From the NCBI GenBank assembly GCA_037974665.1, contig CM075783.1, forward strand, positions 45,841,318 to 45,905,317: DNA of 64,000 nt, in the 5' to 3' direction. Of the stretch, positions 44,321 through 58,026 are shown in pieces (position 1 is the stretch's first letter; each line of letters starts with the position of its first letter). Both the position numbers and the translations under genes were made by a program. Source of the stretch: Ehretia macrophylla (lineage: Eukaryota; Streptophyta; Magnoliopsida; Boraginales; Ehretiaceae). The notes under the pieces are model-generated. The model was given only the letters and a program-made list of their open reading frames with translations, was not told the DNA's origin and ran no database searches.

Positions 44321-47300
44321 AAAATAAACTACATATGATTTTTCCACTCAAGTAATGTCTAAATTAACAAAATCTTGAATGGATTTTGAGAAGTACTACC
44401 ACCAAGGGCCTATAATCTTTTTATAAACACCCTTATATATTTTTTTTATAAATGTAATAAGTTTAGCCTATTTCTCCTTGTCCGTATAAATTTTTTCCCT
44501 CGAAATGGAATAGATAAACTAATGCTATGTATCACTGAGCTACGAAATTAGTTACTTGCTTAATTAAATACACCACGGTCCACTTAATGTTAAAGATACC
44601 TATAGGTGAAGGAGGTGAGCGGCATTGAAATCTTAGTAATGACATATACCATTTCTTAACAGAAAAATGAAACACATAATGCTCGATGCCATGATACATA
44701 TGGGTGTCGTTAGTCCTTAATGTAATCACAAAAGAAAATCATAAGTTCGTTTTTATTTATTATAAATACCTCTTGTACATATTTTAAATTTATTAAAATA
44801 AAAATAAAGTGAGAGACACGAAAATGAATGAAATGAATACTCCCAAATATGGTGCATTGAAATAAATTAGTGATGGACAAGCAATTTTAAAATAAAAAAT
44901 TATTATTTTACTCTTTATCAATATTATTATATATGTTACTACTGTAATGCTTATATCTATCGACTATCATTATTCTCATGCATCGTGATGCAAAATACTC
45001 ATTGAAAAGAAAAAGAAAAAGAAAAAAGAAGAAGAAAGAAACGAAAAGCACTGTATAAAAGTGAAAATTCTGGTTGAAGAATAGAATATGAATCGCCTTT
45101 ATTGAGCGCTCGAACCCGGAAGGAAAGTCCAACTTACTTTGGGCTTAAAGGTTTACTACCCTATAGTCAACCAAAGCTTGTGGGTTGGTACTGTTCCACG
45201 TGCGAATCAAAAAGTTCCGGCCCGAGTATCTTTCTTATTTTTCTTATGACGAATAACTAAAAGGACAACATATCAAGTCCGTTCCAATGTTATAACTTTT
45301 GTAATATAGTAGTTTGTTGCAACACACACACGTTTCAAGCCAATCAATGAGTATAAAATATTTGTGATGAGAGAATATAAATTCGAAATTAAGATATTTG
45401 ACCACAATAAATCGCTATCCGATTATTTTATCTGACCCTTGAAGGCAGTTTGATCTCCGGGTTAGAAAAATATAAATAGAAAAATGTAACTTACTATCTC
45501 TTTGTGTTTTGAGAACCACCCATTTTAACCATTTTTTAATAAAAAATGGCTGCCTTGATTATGAAATTTGATGGCAAATAAAGTTGTTATAATAACGAGA
45601 TATTCACAGAAAAACGGTAGAATTTCGATTTTGCAACATTTGAGTTAGCGTAAAAAAAACATGTAGACAAAGCTTGAGGACAAAGGGAAAAGGAAAATGG
45701 ACATAGCTTGAAAATGGTGGCAATTGTTCTACCCGGAATGCAAAGAAAAAGAAAGGGGTTAGTCTAGTTGTGCATGAGGTGTAAACAAGAGATTTGTTTA
45801 TGTGGTCTCGAATTTGAATCATTTAAAAAACTAATTTTTTGGGAGCAATTTCGGTAAATCTTGTACTTAACAAATCAGCACCATAACTCTTTCGATTAAG
45901 GTCATATGTCCCGAGAATTAATACCCCTAGTATGAGTTTAAAGTACCTCCAAGAAAGAGTTTCTATTGTTTAGAAAAATATATATAAATATCATTCGACA
46001 TATGTACAATGACGAAATCATGTATAATTGACGATATATACAAATACATCGATCTTAGCTAAGAGATCGATCCTGAATTAAGTACCCTTTTATTATAGAG
46101 TTCTTACTCAGCCACTACATAAACAGTGAATAAAGTTGCGGAGGATGACTGATTTTGCTTTAAAGAGTGGAATTGCAAGTAAGTTTCCAAGAATGAGAGC
46201 AACAAACATTCATTTTAGACGGCATTAATTCAAGTGGGCTGATTCATTCACATGTGCAAAGGCGCCTACCTTTGTTTTTGTTGTCATGGAAGCCTTTTAG
46301 ACGAAGTTTCTTCCTCTCAAAACGTACGTGGCTGATGATACCATTCTTACAAGTACGAAACAAAATGTCCTTTCTCTTTCCCCAGTTACAACTTACAACA
46401 TCATCTCTGCAAAGAAAAAAGCAGTACGTTTAATGTACGATTACAATCTATGTTTTATACGTACAAGCGTAATTTCAGGAAACATATAACGTGCGCAAGA
46501 AATGTGGACCCTTCATTCGTGTCTTTTTCAACAAAAAACACTTCTATTTCGGGCAAATGACTATTTGGCCGTCTAATACGTTAGTGAGATTTATTAAATC
46601 ATGGAGTTTCAGATCCATTTTAAGATCACCAATTGATTTTAAGAAGAAATTTAAAATTTTATAAAGTGATATAAATTTTTTTAATTTTTCAATGTGAAAC
46701 AAATATATATTTTAACAGTCGGAGCGAAGAATTTTTCTTTCTGCAGACCAAAAGATCTTGTCACCAACAAGCAAATAGTACAGCTTTACTATAATAAGGC
46801 AAGAATTACTATAATAAGGCAAGAAAACATTATACATATCTTCGTATATTGTGCGCTCGAATCTATAGTTGGCTAGTCACTTCATGGTCATGAATTTGTC
46901 ATAATTGTATAATCATGAAAGCTACTTGTAACTTTGTACACTGGCATTTGATGTATAAACATAGTAATTTGATTTATACGTAACACTATCGATAATATTT
47001 GACAGTGATATGCTATCTTGATTATTATGTTGATCCCTCCAAAAAATTTATGTATTCTGTATATACATTTATTTCACTGGTTGTTATTGGGTTTCGTCAG
47101 CCGAATATTAATTTTGTGACCTTCCATATTTTATTTTTTGATTGTTGAAGTAATTTTGGACAAGATCTTATATCTCATAAAATAATTTAGTGCACAAAAT
47201 TTTTTATGCGGTATTTGAAAAAGAATCATACCGAGAGAACCTCTCATGTTGAAGCGAATTGATATGTGGAGCTCAACATATTTGACTTATGTTGATAATG

Positions 47301-48739
47301 TTCTTAAAAGCGTATATAGAAGCATATATAGGTTACCCATGAATGAAGCAAGGAAGCGAATCCTCTTCTTTATATTCATTGAAAGTCCTCTATGTTGCTT
47401 GTGAGTTGTGAGAGATTGACAAAATTGGCTTTAAAATGAAGAAAAGCAACTTTAATATTACACGATTCCGGCTATGTTCTCAAAGGACACATATCATCTA
47501 TCATTAAAGAATGTGTAGGTCAACTTTGAAATTCATTGTGACTTTTGAATTTCTTTATCTTCTTTCTAGAATATCACTTTAATTAATGGGTTTTTTTTGA
47601 CAAATAATTAATGGTTTACTTGTTCATGTATATAGTAAAAACAATTTATAATGCACGTATGCAATTAAGTATAATTCTTATTGTATGTAGCTATCTTATA
47701 TATAGTTGCTTGTAGATACTTGAGAAACATGGATGCATGATCATTTTAATATATAGATTAATTCAAAATTAAACTTGTAGGATCAAACTTATATAGTTGA
47801 TTACAATATGCGATTCTCATTTTCATATATATGATCTTCTTCTAAAAATATTATTTTCGAGTTGTACATCATAATCATGGTAATGTAGACACCATTTGAA
47901 AATTGAAACACATCAAATGATGGCAAAGGAAAAATAAGAGCATGATACATAAATGATTGACAAAAAAGAACTTCATTCTCCCTCAACATCATTTTCGCTT
48001 TTACTTGTGCTTGCTTTGCACTTATAGATGAACCAAAGAAGCTCAATAACTTGCTTCAACTAATTGATTACACTAATATATATGTTGTCTTAAATAATGT
48101 AAGAATGTCTCATCACCATAATTGGAATAATTAAAAGTGAAAAGCAACTCCTTTAAATCACACAAACTTTCTTAATTTAATCCTTGGATTTGTTGTTCAT
48201 GCCAACTTCTAGTGGCTCCCATCTTTTATCCTTTTTAGATGGTGTTCATCACCTTTTCCCCTTTTCCTTTTCTTTTTCTTTTTATTTGGAGTAAAACTCT
48301 CTTTTTGGGGTCGAAATATGTTTAAGTTAAAAATTGATACATGGGTAGGTATTGTTTGCCTATTAACCAAACAATTATCAAATTAAAACTATGAGCAAAA
48401 TATCTTTTTTGGTGAATCTCTCTCGAGTTTTTAGACATGTTGGAAGGTTTATGAGTAGGGGAATTCAAGAATTGATTCAATTTTGTGGTAATCAAAGGCT
48501 GCTTCTGCTAGGGGCAACCTATGAAATGTCACACCACTTCTATTAAGACACTACCATAGTAGATAAAAATAGATGAAACAAAACCAGAAAACAACATATA
48601 TATAAAAGAGAAGAAAGGAGTGATAGGGCGTTTGGGATTTGGGGTTTGGATATAAATTAGTCAAGAGAACATTTTTTTTGGGTCAGTCTCAATAGATCTT
48701 GTTTCATATCTTTTCTGATTTAATTGATCATGTCACTAT

Positions 48740-49132
48740 TAAAATGAAGTTGCTTTGCGACGAAAATAAAAATGCGGCAAATTTGGGACGAAGTAGCTAC
48801 GAAACTTTTTGGCGCTCATATTGTGTCAAACAAGTTGCCACTATTTTGCATCAAAACTCTATCATTAATTTGCGACGAAATTTTGCACGATTTTGCCACA
48901 AAATAAATTTGTAGCAAATTAGTCACCGTTTGCGGCAATTTTGCAACAACATATTCCCCGGTTTCTATTCGTCACAAATCTGTCACAAAGCGATGTAATT
49001 GTGACGAAAAACAATTTAGCCATGCAAGGTTTAGCGACGACAACTACTTCGTCGTACTTTTGTCGCAAATATTTATTTGTGATGAAATTGTAACGTTTTC
49101 TAGCGTCACAAACTCCACTATTTCTTGTAGTG
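48740..49132. mobile_element. CACTA-type transposon remnant (right end)
   Basis: The right boundary ttcttgtagtg (to 49132) is the complement of CACTACAAGAA, the terminus of plant CACTA elements. Upstream lie several subterminal-like motifs of the type ttgcgacgaaa and gtcacaaa on both strands (near 48756, 48871, 48973, 49030). A matching left end with the same 3-bp flank was not found, so the left limit is where the motif-rich sequence stops. Confidence 0.55.
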
Positions 49133-50779
49133 TGTGTCTCGATCTTAGATCTTGGTGTAAGTTCAAAACATTCTTTAAAGTATTTTTCGTCAAAATAAAA
49201 AATAAAAAGAAAAAGAAGATTGAGAAGAATTGGAGAGAGAGGGAAAGAGGAGGCATATTAAAATTGAAAGGAGCAAAAAGACATGTTCCACTGAACAACA
49301 TATTTTACTCAAAACACAAATAATTGCAGCCTTTGACGTTTCTCTCACTTTCCCCTTAAAAACTGTATTCAACCCCCACACGCAAACACCTTTGACTCTT
49401 AACCATAAAACCAAAAGAAAGCGAAAGAGAAGAAAAAAAAAAAAAAAAAGGAAATCAGAGCCGCAATTAGCTTACGAAAGATCCAACTTTTCTTTCCATA
49501 CTATTACCCAAGTGGGCTGCCAACATTTTGCTTGTGGGAATCCAATCTTCTTTTCCATTTTCTTTTTAATGATTATAATTTTTAAAACCCAAGAATTAAC
49601 ATAATGATAAAAATTTTAGTGTGTAATTTAGAGGTCACAAGTTTAAATAGTTAAAACACTATTTTTCTAAAATATAAAATATAATTGTGTATTATAAATT
49701 CAAATTGAATCAGACCTTTCTCCAAACCCATTTGTATACTCGCGGTGTCCTTATTTATTCTTTCTTAAATTTCTCAAATTTCGTCATAAAGTAGTTTCCC
49801 TTCTCCCTACGGAAACGATCTTCTAACAATGTTCAATGTTTGAGGCTCCAGTTGAACTAAATGTCAACTGTCCCACGTTACCCCCACTTCAATTTATTTA
49901 ATCCCACAAGTATCCCAAAAGAATCTTTTCATTAACGATAATGCCATTGATTTTCCACTTCTTTATGTTTTGTTATTTTTATTTTTATAAATGTTAACTT
50001 AGTGCATGGATTGCTTGAGTGACATGGGCTTTTTATTTTTTTATTTTTTATTTATTTGTTTGTCGAGAGTGACATGGGATCCAATTACTCTAAAGTTTAA
50101 TTATTGCATTGTCGAGTAACCAAAGGAGATTGCTACCCGTTTTTTTATAGCCTCTCAACTACTTTGGCATAAATAATATTGATTGATAGTGACCTCCTTC
50201 ATTGTAATTTAAATTTTGCATTATATCTCAACAATTAGCCAAGTTACTAAAGGGTATTAAATCAAACGTCCTTAATACCGGTGATCATTAGAAAAATCGG
50301 ATCGCGTAAATTCGTTATTTACACTTTTAGATTAATAATATAATAAGTACTTAATCATTTTTATCTAATCTAGGGTTACGCATATTTATGTTACTTAGGA
50401 CTTATTGGAAGATTCATCGCGTTCCGATTTTTTCCTTTTTATTTTCTTAATGCTTCAATTACATGCATGTTTTACACATGGATTAAAACCTCTCATCTTA
50501 GGAGGGATATATAGTGTAGCTAGTTATTTTCAAAGAAAGAGGATTCTTGACGACTTCTACTACTAAGTTTGCTTTCTGATTCAAAACAGTGAGACAAGAA
50601 GATTTTAGGAAATCTTGAAATGGGGCATCGTTTGATGTTGGCTTATTTTGTCACTTACTCTTGAATCTGTTTTGGAGGCAAGTAGGATCCCAAACTTTAT
50701 TTCCCCACCCACCCTTATCTCAATCCTAAATTGACCCCAATGCCCCTCCCTAATTCGAAAATACTAAAAACCAAATATT

Positions 50780-51300
50780 TAAACTGTTAGAGAGAGATTT
50801 ATTATATAATTTACTATTTTTAACACGCTCCATCATGTGCAGGCATGATTATCTTTGATTGAGCCTTGCACATGTATATTCTTTTGAATGGGTGTGGTGA
50901 ACTTGAATTCATAACCATTTTGATAACCTAGACTCTGGTATTATATTAAATTACTATCTTATATAAAAGTTTAAACTGTTAGAGAAAGATTTATTATTTT
51001 TAACACATTATGTATTCTTATTGAGAGTCTAAAAAATAGAAAAAAGAATTAATATTATTGAAGACAATAAATGAATATAAAAATTCCCTCTCTAACAGTT
51101 TAAATTTTTAAACGAGATGATCACTTAACATGGTATTAGAGCCTAGGTACTAAAAGATTTTAGATTCAAAACTCACTGCCACTTATTTAAAAAATATTAA
51201 AAACTATCCAAGTACAAGGCTCAAAACTAACTCCGTCTGTACTTACGAGAGCGTGTTAAACCCCCTTTTAACAATTTAAACTTTTAAATAAAATAGTCAC
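50780..51300. repeat. Decayed LTR-retrotransposon ends
   Basis: cacttaaca followed by TGGTATTAGAGCC (51131-51143) resembles an LTR 3' end plus a tRNA-Met primer site (TGGTATCAGAGC). The motif 'aaactgttagagaragattta' (in pieces aaactgttagag and gatttatta) occurs at about 50779 and 50973 and inverted at about 51088, and 'taaacttttaaataaaatagtcactta' type sequence recurs near 51275. I infer overlapping remnants of LTR elements. Boundaries not resolved. Confidence 0.45.
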
Positions 51301-51488
51301 TTAATAAATATGTTCAACTTTTTTCTCTAGCTCATTGTCAATTTCAAGGACCCCTCCTAGAAGACCATCTCTTAGTCCACCATTTTTACAAAATTATCTA
51401 GTTAATAAAACATTCCGTGCAACCTACGATATATGGAAAATAACAATTGGGTTTAATTTTTTTTTGTGCATTCTTCCTCTGATTTTCT

Positions 51489-51490
<2 letters not shown>

Positions 51491-51534
<44 letters not shown>
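51491..51534. repeat. (TA)n microsatellite, insertion site of E2
   Basis: About 44 bases of alternating TA run directly into the TG of the E2 5' LTR. Confidence 0.95.
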
Positions 51535-51536
<2 letters not shown>

Positions 51537-51957
51537 ACGAGGGGTCCCCGAGCTGAGACGGGCTAATCAGAGCCAAGCCCAGCGTATTCAGCTAAATGCC
51601 CAACCTGGATGCTGATCCGACCCCGGAAAACCCCAACCTCAGTGCCAGCTGTTCCGATGGGACATAAAGCTGCATAGCATTAAATGCTGTCAGACCTGAA
51701 TTTAGTATAAATAGAGCTCCACCCCCTTCATTTCAGAGGTAACTCGTCATTAAATACTCTCAGCTACCTTGCCAGCTCGAACATACTAATCATTCGCACG
51801 TCCGAGAGGAAAATCCGGGTCGTCACCCCGCATTTTCCTTCATTTTCCTTGTGCAGGTCAGGTAGCCGACTTGAAAAGTTCAACTCGGAGGCTAACCTGA
51901 AAGTTCAGCTTGACAAGCGTAGCCGACCAACTCAACTGCGAGAATCCGACTTTGACA
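51535..51957 (+). repeat. 5' LTR of E2
   Basis: 423 bp, TGACGAGG...CTTTGACA. Compared with the 3' LTR it lacks about 24 bp (gtgagttacccacgccgagc region) and one copy of an 18-bp direct repeat (attgatgggacataaagc). The TATA box tataaata is kept at about 51708. Confidence 0.9.
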
Positions 51958-51960
51958 GTT

Positions 51961-51978
51961 TGGCGTCGTTTGTAGGAA
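51961..51978 (+). other. Primer-binding site of E2 (mutated)
   Basis: TGGCGTCGTTTGTAGGAA, three bases after the LTR. It differs from the E1 site by transitions, including one within the core TGGCGCC. Confidence 0.65.
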
Positions 51979-52024
51979 CCGAATTCTTTCTATCACTCTT
52001 CTCACCACTCATTGAGGAACCATC

Positions 52025-53797
52025 ATGGTAAAAACTAGAAGCCACAGCGCAGCGGTAGAGGACTCACCCAACTCGGACGAGGGCCTCGAAACCACGCAGG
52101 TGCCTAGCCAAGATCAAACCCAAGCCGACGTTGGAACGAGCCAACGTATACACTTAGCCTCAGAAACTAACCCCTACACAGATGGAGACCTCAACTCTAG
52201 CCTGACGCCGGAGATGAGGATGATGCTTAAGATGTTCCAGGAGTTAATGGAGCAGGTAGCCCGGCTAGTTGCGGAACCCCCAGTTCCACAAGCAACTACA
52301 CCGTGGCCCATGCGCCCACAATTCTGCATTCCGGCCCCGAGGTGAACCCGAGCACAAGACGGAGAAGGATTCCCAGAGCCGGAGGCGAGACCCGTGGAGG
52401 TGAGAGGAAAGAGGGTGGCCCACGCCGACCCCGAGCAGGCCAAAATCGCTGCTGCCATCTCCAAGGTCATTAACCAGCTCGGCGTAAGCCCACTCTGGCC
52501 CGAAGTTTTGGCAATGCCATTGCCCACTGGCAACCGGATGCCCAACCTGGCAGTTTATAATGGGGACGGAGACCCAGCCAGCCACCTGCTGAACTTCGAC
52601 CACCATATGACTCTGCATGATATGACCGACCTCATGAAGATGAAAACATTCCCAACCACGCTGGTTGGCAATGCCTTGGACTGGTTCCAAAAACTTTGTC
52701 CCGACTTTATTGCAAATTTTCATCAACTGGCTGAGGCTTTCTTGTCCCGCTTCGCTGGAAGCCGATGTGCAATGTGTCACACCTCGTCATTGCTGTTGGT
52801 GAAACAACACAAAGGAGAGAGTTTGAGGTCTTACACCGCCCGATTCAATGAAGAGACCCTCAGGATCCCCAACGTGGAGGATTCCATGGCGCTAATGGCT
52901 TACCAAAGTGGGCTTAGGTCGGGACCCCTTACCTCTTCCTTGGCCATCGACCCCGTGGATACCGTAGCTGAGCTGATGGTACGGGCAGAAGGGTACATAC
53001 ACTCGGAGAAAATCCATCAAGCTAAAAGGGACGATGACAAGGAGAAGGAGGCTGGAAAAAATGGAGAAACCTCTTGAGCCCAACCTGGGGGTAAGATCCA
53101 AAACGACCAAGGAAAGCAGCCCAAGCAAAACCCCCGGTTCACTATGTTCACTCCACTTAACACCTAGAGGGAGCAGATCTTAATGGAGATCCAGTACCAG
53201 AACCACCTACCTCCAGCACCGAGAATGAAAGGCCGACCTGAAAAGCGTAACAGAACCAAGTATTGCTGCTACCACATGGATTACGGCCATACCACCAAGG
53301 AGTGCAAAGACTTGAAACAGGAGATCGAAGCACTGATAGCCCAAGGTCACCTCCAGAGGTACGTAGATAATCAGCCGACCCGGAGCCAAGATCAGAGGGA
53401 CAGGGAAAGAAGTCCACCCAGACGCCAAGCCGGGGGCGGACGTTTAGCTATTATCGAAACCATCGACGGAGGATTGGCGTCGGGTGGAGAGACCTCGGCT
53501 GGCAGAAAGGGTTATATTCAAGCTGGAAGAGAGTATGGGCCGGCGCGAGATCCGGTCCCGGAGTTGGAGGAGCTCATTTTTTCCTCAAAAGATCTGGAGA
53601 GGGTAATATTGCCCCACAATGACCCACTGGTGATCAGCGCTGAAATAGCCAACCTCACCGTAAAGAGGCTGATGGTGGACACCGGGATCTAAGCGAAAGT
53701 CTTATTCCTTAGCGCTTTTGAGCAAATGGGGTTGGACAGGAGCCGACTCAGACCCTTGAGGGGCACTTTAGCTGGGTTCACCGGGCAAGCCCATTGA
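52025..53797 (+). pseudogene. gag: E2 gag and start of protease (broken)
   Basis: Starts ATG 52025 and stays in one frame to TGA 53795-53797. In-frame stops occur at 52343-52345 (CGA to TGA), 53075-53077 (CGA to TGA), near 53165 (TAG) and 53690-53692 (TAA). The gag core around 52540-52990 closely matches E1. The zinc-knuckle-like CCYHMDYGHTTKEC is preserved near 53265-53306. The protease catalytic DTG is intact (53678-53686) but followed one codon later by the TAA. The final TGA falls at the same codon as in E1. Confidence 0.86.
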
Positions 53798-53848
53798 GCT
53801 GAAGGGGTCATTAACCTTCCGCTGAAGCTGGAGGACGGAGATAAGCGG

Positions 53849-56800
53849 GTGTCGATGCAAGCCAACTTCATTGTGATGGATTGCAACTCTACTTACAACG
53901 GGATCTTAGGTCGGGTAGCACTCAACCATTTCAGGGCTGTCCCTTCGACTTACCACCAGGCCCTAAAATTCCCGACCCCAGCCGGCACGGCCACCATCCG
54001 CAGAGCCCAGCTCTTGGCCCGGGAGTGTTATGAAAACTCCCTCCGACCCAAATATCAGGTTGGTTGGGGACCAGATTTGCATGAAGAGAAGAGGGATGCT
54101 AAGAGAGGAAGCCCAGCTGAAAACCTTCGAGAGGTGGAACTCTCCGATGAAACAAAGAAAGCAAAGATCGGAAGTGAAATCTCTGATGACCTCAAGAAAG
54201 GTATAAGCCAATTTCTTTTGAAAAATGAACACATATTTGCATGGTCTGCCTCTGACATGATAGGTATTGACCCGAGAGTGATTGAGCATCACTTCAACGC
54301 CGACCCGAATCACTATCCGGTGAAGCAGAAGCGCAGGCACTTCCATTATGATAAGCAACAAATCATAGTAGAAGAAGTGGACAAATTGGTAGACGCCAGC
54401 CACATAAAGGAAATCCAGTACCCAACCTAGTTATCCAACGTGGTCCTGGTGACCAAGTCCTCAGGTGGATGGAGACTGTGTATTGACTTCACCGACCTCA
54501 ACAAAGCCTGCCCTAAGGACTACTTCCCCCTACCTCGGATTGATCAGATGGTGGATGCCACCTCCGGGTTCGAGCTACTCTCTTTCATGGATGCCTTCAA
54601 AGGCTACAACCAAATCAAGATGGCTCCCGGAGACAAAAAGAAGACTGCCTTTACCACCGATAAAGGTCTCTACTACTATGAGGTCATGCCTTTTGGCTTC
54701 AATAATACTGGAGCTACCTACACTCGGATGGTAAACAAGGTTTTCAAAAATCAAATTTGCCGAAATATGGAGATCTATGTAGATGACATGCTGGTCAAGA
54801 GTAGAAGGGCGGAAGACCATGAAGCCGACCTGGCTGAAGCCTTCGCCGTAATGAAGCACTTGAGGATAAAGCTGAACCGGGAAAAATGCGCATTTGGTGT
54901 CTAGGCAGGAAAGTTTCTGGGCTTTATGGTCACAACCCATGGGATAGAAGCCAACCCGGAGAAGGTTCAGGTGATACTCGACCTGGCACCACCGACCTGC
55001 GTAAAAGACGTCTAGGTATTAGCAGGCAAGGTCACGGCGCTAAGTAGATTCATGTCTAGGCCGGCGGACAAGTGTGTACCCTTGTTCAAGATATTGAGGA
55101 ATCCTAAGAACTTTGAATGGACTAGAGAATGCCAGAACGCCTTCCAAGAACTGAAAAGGTATTTAGCTTCGCCACCCCTGTTATCTCGACCCGAGGTGGG
55201 GGAGGAGCAAGTACTATACCTAGCATGCTCGGGGACAGTAGTAGCAGCGGTACTAGTCCGAGAAGAAGGGAAAGAACAGAAGCCCGTCTACTATGTCAGC
55301 AAAACCTTGCAAGGGGCCGAGGTAAGGTACTCCTCTTTGGAAAAGCTCGCCCTCACGCTCATCACAGCGGCAAGAAAATTGAAGCCATACTTTGACGCTC
55401 ATCCGATTAAGGTCATGACGGATGCCCCACTCAAGTCCATCATGCACAAGCCGGAGGCGTCGGGCAGGCTTCTGAAATGGGCAGTTGAGCTGAGTCAATT
55501 TGACATCATCTACCAGCCCAGAACGGCCATCAAAGCCCAAGCCATCACGGACTTTGTGGTAGAATGCACTGGCCGAGCCGAGCATGACCCGGAGGACATA
55601 TGGAAGGTCCATGTGGATGGGGCCTCAAGGAAGTCTGGAAGTGGAACTGGGGTGGTCATCCTCGACCCGACCCGGCATGAGCACCAATTCCGGCGTCCAA
55701 CAATGAAGCGATGATTGTAGGGCTGAAAAGTGCAGCTCAGCTCGGAGCACAGACAGTCGATCTGAGCACCGAATCTCAATTGGTTTCTAGTCAGATATCG
55801 GGAGAGTTCGAAGCCAAGGACAGTACTATACTGGCCTACCTCAACAGAGTCAAGGATTTGACCTTAGGGTTCAAAAGGTTCACGATACAGCAAATTCCGA
55901 GGGAAGAGAATATGAAGGCTGATGCCCTGTCCAGGTTGGCCTTGGGCAAGAGCCGACCTACCCTGGTCCATGTGGAAGAAGTATCCGAACCGAGTATTCA
56001 ATTGAGGGTGCAAGTCGTAGCCGAGCTCAATCTAAGTCCAAATTGGACCAAACCAATCGTGGACTACTTGGAGGGGGTATGACCCCAGAGGATGAAAAAG
56101 TAGCTCGAAAACTCATGAAACAGGCCTCAAGGTTTGTCATAATTGCCGGGCAACTCTATAAAAGAGCCTACACTTGGCTCTCTTAAAATGTGTTGGACCC
56201 GAGGAGGGAAACTATGTACTCCGGGAGGTCCATGAAGAGGTATATGGAAACCACTTGGGAGGCAAAGCTCTGGCTCGAAAGGCATTGAGGCAAGGCTATT
56301 TCTGGCCAACCTTAGAACAAGATGCCAAAGAGTATGTAAAAAAGTGCGACACCTGCCAAAGGTTTGCAAACGTACAGAGGAAGCCTGCGATAGACCTCAC
56401 GGTGATGATAAGCCCATGGCCATTTTACCAGTGGGGTCTAGATATCATCGGCCCATTGTCAACCAATGTTGGCCAAAAGAAGCACGCATTCGTAGCAGTA
56501 GACTACTTCACTAAATGGCCTGAGGCTGAAGGTGTTGCTAGAATAACAGAAAAGGCAGCTTGGGATTTTGTGTGAAAAAATATCATTTGCCGGTTCGGGG
56601 TGCCAAAGGTCATCATTACTGACCACGGCAAGCAATTCGACAGTGTATACTTTCAAGGCAAATGTGCTGAGATTGGGATCGACCTTAGATTCTCGTCTAT
56701 TGCTCATCCTCAAAGTAATGGCCAAGTTGAAAGGATTAACCAAATCATTTTGCAGGGCCTGAAAACCAAGCTGGAGGAAGCAGAGGGCTGGTGGGCATCA

Positions 56801-57271
56801 ATTCTTGCCGAGGTGTTGTAGGCTCAGCGGACCACCACCAACTCGGCAATGGGAGAATCGCTATTCGAGCTGACCTTCGGTACTCAAGCAGTGCTGCTAG
56901 TGGAGATCGGGTCCCCGACCAGTAGAACCCTCCACCATGATCCAGAAATAAACGGAGCACGGATCCGTGAAAAGCTCGACCTCGCCGAAGAGCTCCGAGC
57001 TAAAGCTCAAATCTGAATGCTGGCCAACAAAGTTGCCATGAAAATAGCCTTTGCCAAACAAGTCAAGCCTAAGCCTATTAAGGTTGGCGACCTCGTACTC
57101 AGAAAGGCCATCTTTTTGCCACGCTCGGGTAACAAGCTCTCCCCAACCTGGGAGTGACTGTATGAAGTCGTGAAAAAAGTCCGACCTGGGACCTTCTACC
57201 TCCGCGACAAGAACGAGAAACTATTGAAGAACGCCTGGCACTCAGAACACCTGAAGCGGTATTTTGTCTAA
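53849..57271 (+). pseudogene. pol: E2 pol: protease end, RT, RNase H, aRNH, integrase (broken)
   Basis: RT with YVDD at 54776-54787 and LNKACPKDYFPLPRIDQM intact where E1 is shifted. RNase H is at about 55100-55570. The archaeal-type RNase H from about 55595 is interrupted by a 19-bp and a 12-bp deletion near 55687-55710. The integrase zinc finger is at about 56215-56370 and the DDE core at about 56420-56850. The frame ends LKRYFV TAA at 57271. Stops are at 54428-54430, 54902-54904, near 55012, near 56100, 56573-56575 and 56819-56821, with further frameshifts near 56075 and 56180. Nearly all stops are explained by single C/T or G/A changes against E1. No active product is possible. Confidence 0.88.
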
Positions 57272-57273
57272 AT

Positions 57274-57405
57274 GGCCCCGAGCCAAAATTTCTTGTAACG
57301 GCCCCGAGTCGAAATATTTTGTAACGGCCCCGAGCCGAAATATTTTGTAACAGCCCCGAGCTGAAATATTTTGTTGCGGCCCCGAGCCAAAACATTACTT
57401 GTAAT
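57274..57405 (+). repeat. 26-bp tandem repeat after E2 pol, five units
   Basis: Same unit and position as in E1, one unit fewer. Confidence 0.85.
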
Positions 57406-58026
57406 CAGCCCCCGAGCCTAAGTACTTCATATACAAATTCAATACAATACATTTTGTAAATCAGTGCAATGCTCGACCCGGGTCCAAGTGCCTCAACTAC
57501 AAAGCTACTACCAACTCGGATTAACGCGGTGGCCACGCTTAATCACGATCTAATGATCAAGTAAACCAGCTCGGACTATGTTCCAGCTCAGGAATAATCA
57601 ACAACAATTTGATTAGCTTTGCCAGTTCGGATTAAGGTCCAACTCGGTGTAATCCGACTTCGATTGATATATTAGTTTGGGTCTAAACTCGAACTCAATA
57701 TTCGTCAATATTAGTTTGACCAATTTTAAATCGGACTGACGAGTCTAGGTTGGCGATGATTATAGAGTTGCCCAGTTAACCAGCTCTGATTAGGATGATA
57801 ATTCATTAATCGCATCCAGCTCGGTTCTTTTTACTTAAGTTCGAATGGTCCATTACATTGGCCCGACCCCACTTACTTGAGAAAAATTTACGAAAGAAAA
57901 AGTACACAAGTACAAACTCGAATAAAACGCACAATAATAATTCTATTAGAATTAAAAACAAAACAATTACAATGAGCCCAACCTGGGCGAAATTACAAAG
58001 CCCTACCCGGGCTGATTTACAAAAAT

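Larger units (their letters stand above)
36700..51490. other. Long AT-rich intergenic region with scattered repeats
   Basis: The only host gene I can support here is the tRNA-Gln at 43368. Its first ~300 bases would contain the SWEET promoter. Otherwise the stretch holds the TRIM-like repeat at 37054-37310, two MITEs, a LINE tail, a poly(G) tract, a mitochondrial rRNA scrap, a SINE, a CACTA end and LTR remnants (listed separately). Numerous frames of 60-80 codons are low-complexity and unrecognised. Confidence 0.6.

Noticed and set aside
42764-49132. A 6.4-kb CACTA element bounded by CACTACAAGAAT at 42764 and TTCTTGTAGTG at 49132
   Set aside because: The 3-bp flanks differ (TAA versus TGT), the subterminal sequences do not match, and the interval contains an intact tRNA and a SINE but no transposase.
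49044-49604. Several 74-124 codon frames on both strands
   Set aside because: Built from Lys/Arg- or Phe/Leu-rich low-complexity sequence over A- or T-rich runs at the CACTA end.
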